Notes under the pieces: model-generated
What the model saw: only the letters and a program-made list of their open reading frames with translations
Database searches by the model: none
What the model was told of the DNA's origin: nothing
Shown here: in pieces, positions 7,073 to 7,668 of the stretch
Position numbering within the stretch: the stretch's first letter is position 1
How the letters are laid out: each line of letters opens with the position of its first letter
Program-made: the position numbers and the translations under genes
Assembly (NCBI GenBank): GCA_016649785.1
Contig: JAENXB010000138.1
Coordinates: forward strand, 1-7,668
Direction: 5' to 3'
Length of the DNA: 7,668 nt
Source: Flavobacteriaceae bacterium
GTDB lineage: Bacteria; Bacteroidota; Bacteroidia; Flavobacteriales; Flavobacteriaceae

Positions 7073-7108
7073 TTTATTGATAAAGAAAACAACAAATTTA
7101 TCGATAAA
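7073..7108. repeat. Paired 12-bp palindromes, possible operator
   Basis: TTTATTGATAAA (7073-7084) and TTTATCGATAAA (7097-7108) differ at one base, and their starts are exactly 24 bases apart. The second is a perfect palindrome; the first deviates only at the centre. They lie in the divergent intergenic region, about 120-160 bases upstream of the M61 peptidase start and 210-250 bases upstream of the mrpA start. Such spacing on one helix face would suit two dimers of a regulator, but the AT-rich surroundings make chance similarity possible. Apart from this pair and the two promoter candidates, I see nothing definite in the 370-base gap at 6952-7321. Confidence 0.45.
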
Positions 7109-7290
7109 CGAGAAATCTAGTAATAATTTTTTATAAATAAAAACTAAGCATTGATGGAATAATTATCTTTTTAAGATGGTTTGTGTAAGGATCAAACAAA
7201 TTTTTATTTCTATTTGACACATAGCTAATAAATATATGCCCTGGATGCTATTTAACTGCATTTCCACACTTAGAAATTCAATAAATCTGG

Positions 7291-7298
7291 TATATTTG
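7291..7298 (+). promoter_or_regulatory. Bacteroidota-type -7 element for the mrpA-like gene
   Basis: TATATTTG matches TAnnTTTG exactly and shares the 10-mer TATATTTGCG with the atpD promoter at 3124-3133. It ends 23 bases before the ATG at 7322, implying a short leader of about 15-18 bases. The -33 element is not clear; TTAG at 7270-7273 is at the right distance but is a poor match. Confidence 0.6.
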
Positions 7299-7321
7299 CG
7301 AATAAACGATTTTTAAAGAAT

Positions 7322-7668
7322 ATGCTTGTAGCAATACTATTAGGATTTATATTTTCTTTGTTTTTGGTTCTGGCCGGTAAGTTTTTTAAAGGAAAACTGG
7401 CCATCCTTTCAGCGACAATTCCATTGGCCCTATTTATTTATTTTGCCCAATTTATTGGCAGAATTTCAAATGGGGAAGTAATTACGCAACATAATTCCTG
7501 GATCCCATCATTTAATGTAAATCTTGATTTTACGCTGGATGGACTTTCCTTATTGTTTTCTTTAATGATTACCGGGATTGGGTTTTTAGTATTTGTTTAT
7601 ACAGCTGCGTATCTTAAAAATCATAAATATCTCGATAGATTTTATGGGTATTTAAGCATGTTTATGGC
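7322..7668 (+). CDS. mrpA: Mrp/Mnh-type monovalent cation/H+ antiporter subunit A, N-terminal part (3' end outside window)
   Basis: The frame is open from ATG 7322 to the right edge, giving 115 complete codons of a very hydrophobic protein. Likely membrane segments are at about residues 2-18, 25-45 and 74-97, with a fourth beginning near 109. Between segments two and three, WIPSFNVNLDFTLDGLSLLFSLMITGIG (about 60-87) matches the conserved N-terminal pattern of MrpA/MnhA and related NuoL-like subunits, where an LDGLSLLF-type motif leads into the third helix. Mrp complexes in the inner membrane exchange Na+ (or K+) for H+ and support Na+ and alkali tolerance. Related proteins include NuoL of complex I and HyfB/MbhH-type hydrogenase subunits, which cannot be fully excluded from this fragment. 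The W-(I/V)-P-S spacing favours MrpA. The complete gene would be about 750-800 codons, normally followed by mrpB-G outside this window. Confidence 0.8.
   Translation, partial: MLVAILLGFIFSLFLVLAGKFFKGKLAILSATIPLALFIYFAQFIGRISNGEVITQHNSWIPSFNVNLDFTLDGLSLLFSLMITGIGFLVFVYTAAYLKNHKYLDRFYGYLSMFM

Noticed and set aside
7179..7197. GTTTG/CAAAC inverted repeat
   Set aside because: Five-base arms in AT-rich DNA are expected by chance, and nothing links the site to a promoter.
7214..7240. TTGACA as a sigma-70 type -35 box
   Set aside because: No -10 hexamer follows at 16-18 bases, and the phylum uses a different promoter; the TATATTTG at 7291 fits better.
1..7668. Search for CRISPR arrays, tRNA or rRNA genes, transposases and defence genes
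   Set aside because: None was seen on either strand; the only tandem repeat array is the short heptad array at 4734-4798.

Overview
The window looks like chromosomal DNA from a member of the Bacteroidota, most likely the family Flavobacteriaceae. Several things point there: an AT-rich composition, a DUF4270 gene directly in front of glmS, an atpD-atpC pair without the other ATP synthase genes, a beta subunit with a Bacteroidota-type insertion, a short epsilon subunit, and promoters of the TAnnTTTG type without Shine-Dalgarno sequences. The genus cannot be fixed from the sequence alone.

Layout from left to right. (1) The 3' part of a DUF4270 gene runs in from the left edge and is followed after 3 bases by glmS, an apparent translationally coupled pair. 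(2) A 414-base gap between glmS and atpD holds a 49-codon remnant of the C-terminus of an SGNH/GDSL hydrolase, a terminator-like hairpin, phased A-tracts, and a good Bacteroidota promoter for atpD. (3) atpD and atpC form a two-gene F1-ATPase operon. Their 78-base spacer holds an inverted array of a 7-base repeat that can fold into a long imperfect hairpin. A strong terminator closes the operon. (4) Convergent to it, on the minus strand, lies a complete exported M61-family metallopeptidase with a C-terminal PDZ domain. (5) A 370-base divergent intergenic region carries two near-identical 12-bp palindromes and promoter candidates facing both ways. (6) The first 115 codons of an MrpA/MnhA-type cation/proton antiporter subunit run off the right edge.

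Functionally this is mostly core metabolism: GlmS feeds amino-sugar and envelope synthesis, AtpD/AtpC are the catalytic and central-stalk subunits of the proton-driven ATP synthase, and MrpA would exchange Na+ for H+ across the same membrane. The M61 peptidase acts outside the cytoplasm. I see no clear novel multi-gene system. The points most worth a second look are the truncated GDSL gene between glmS and atpD, the heptad-repeat hairpin inside the atpDC operon, and the paired palindromes upstream of the peptidase and antiporter genes.
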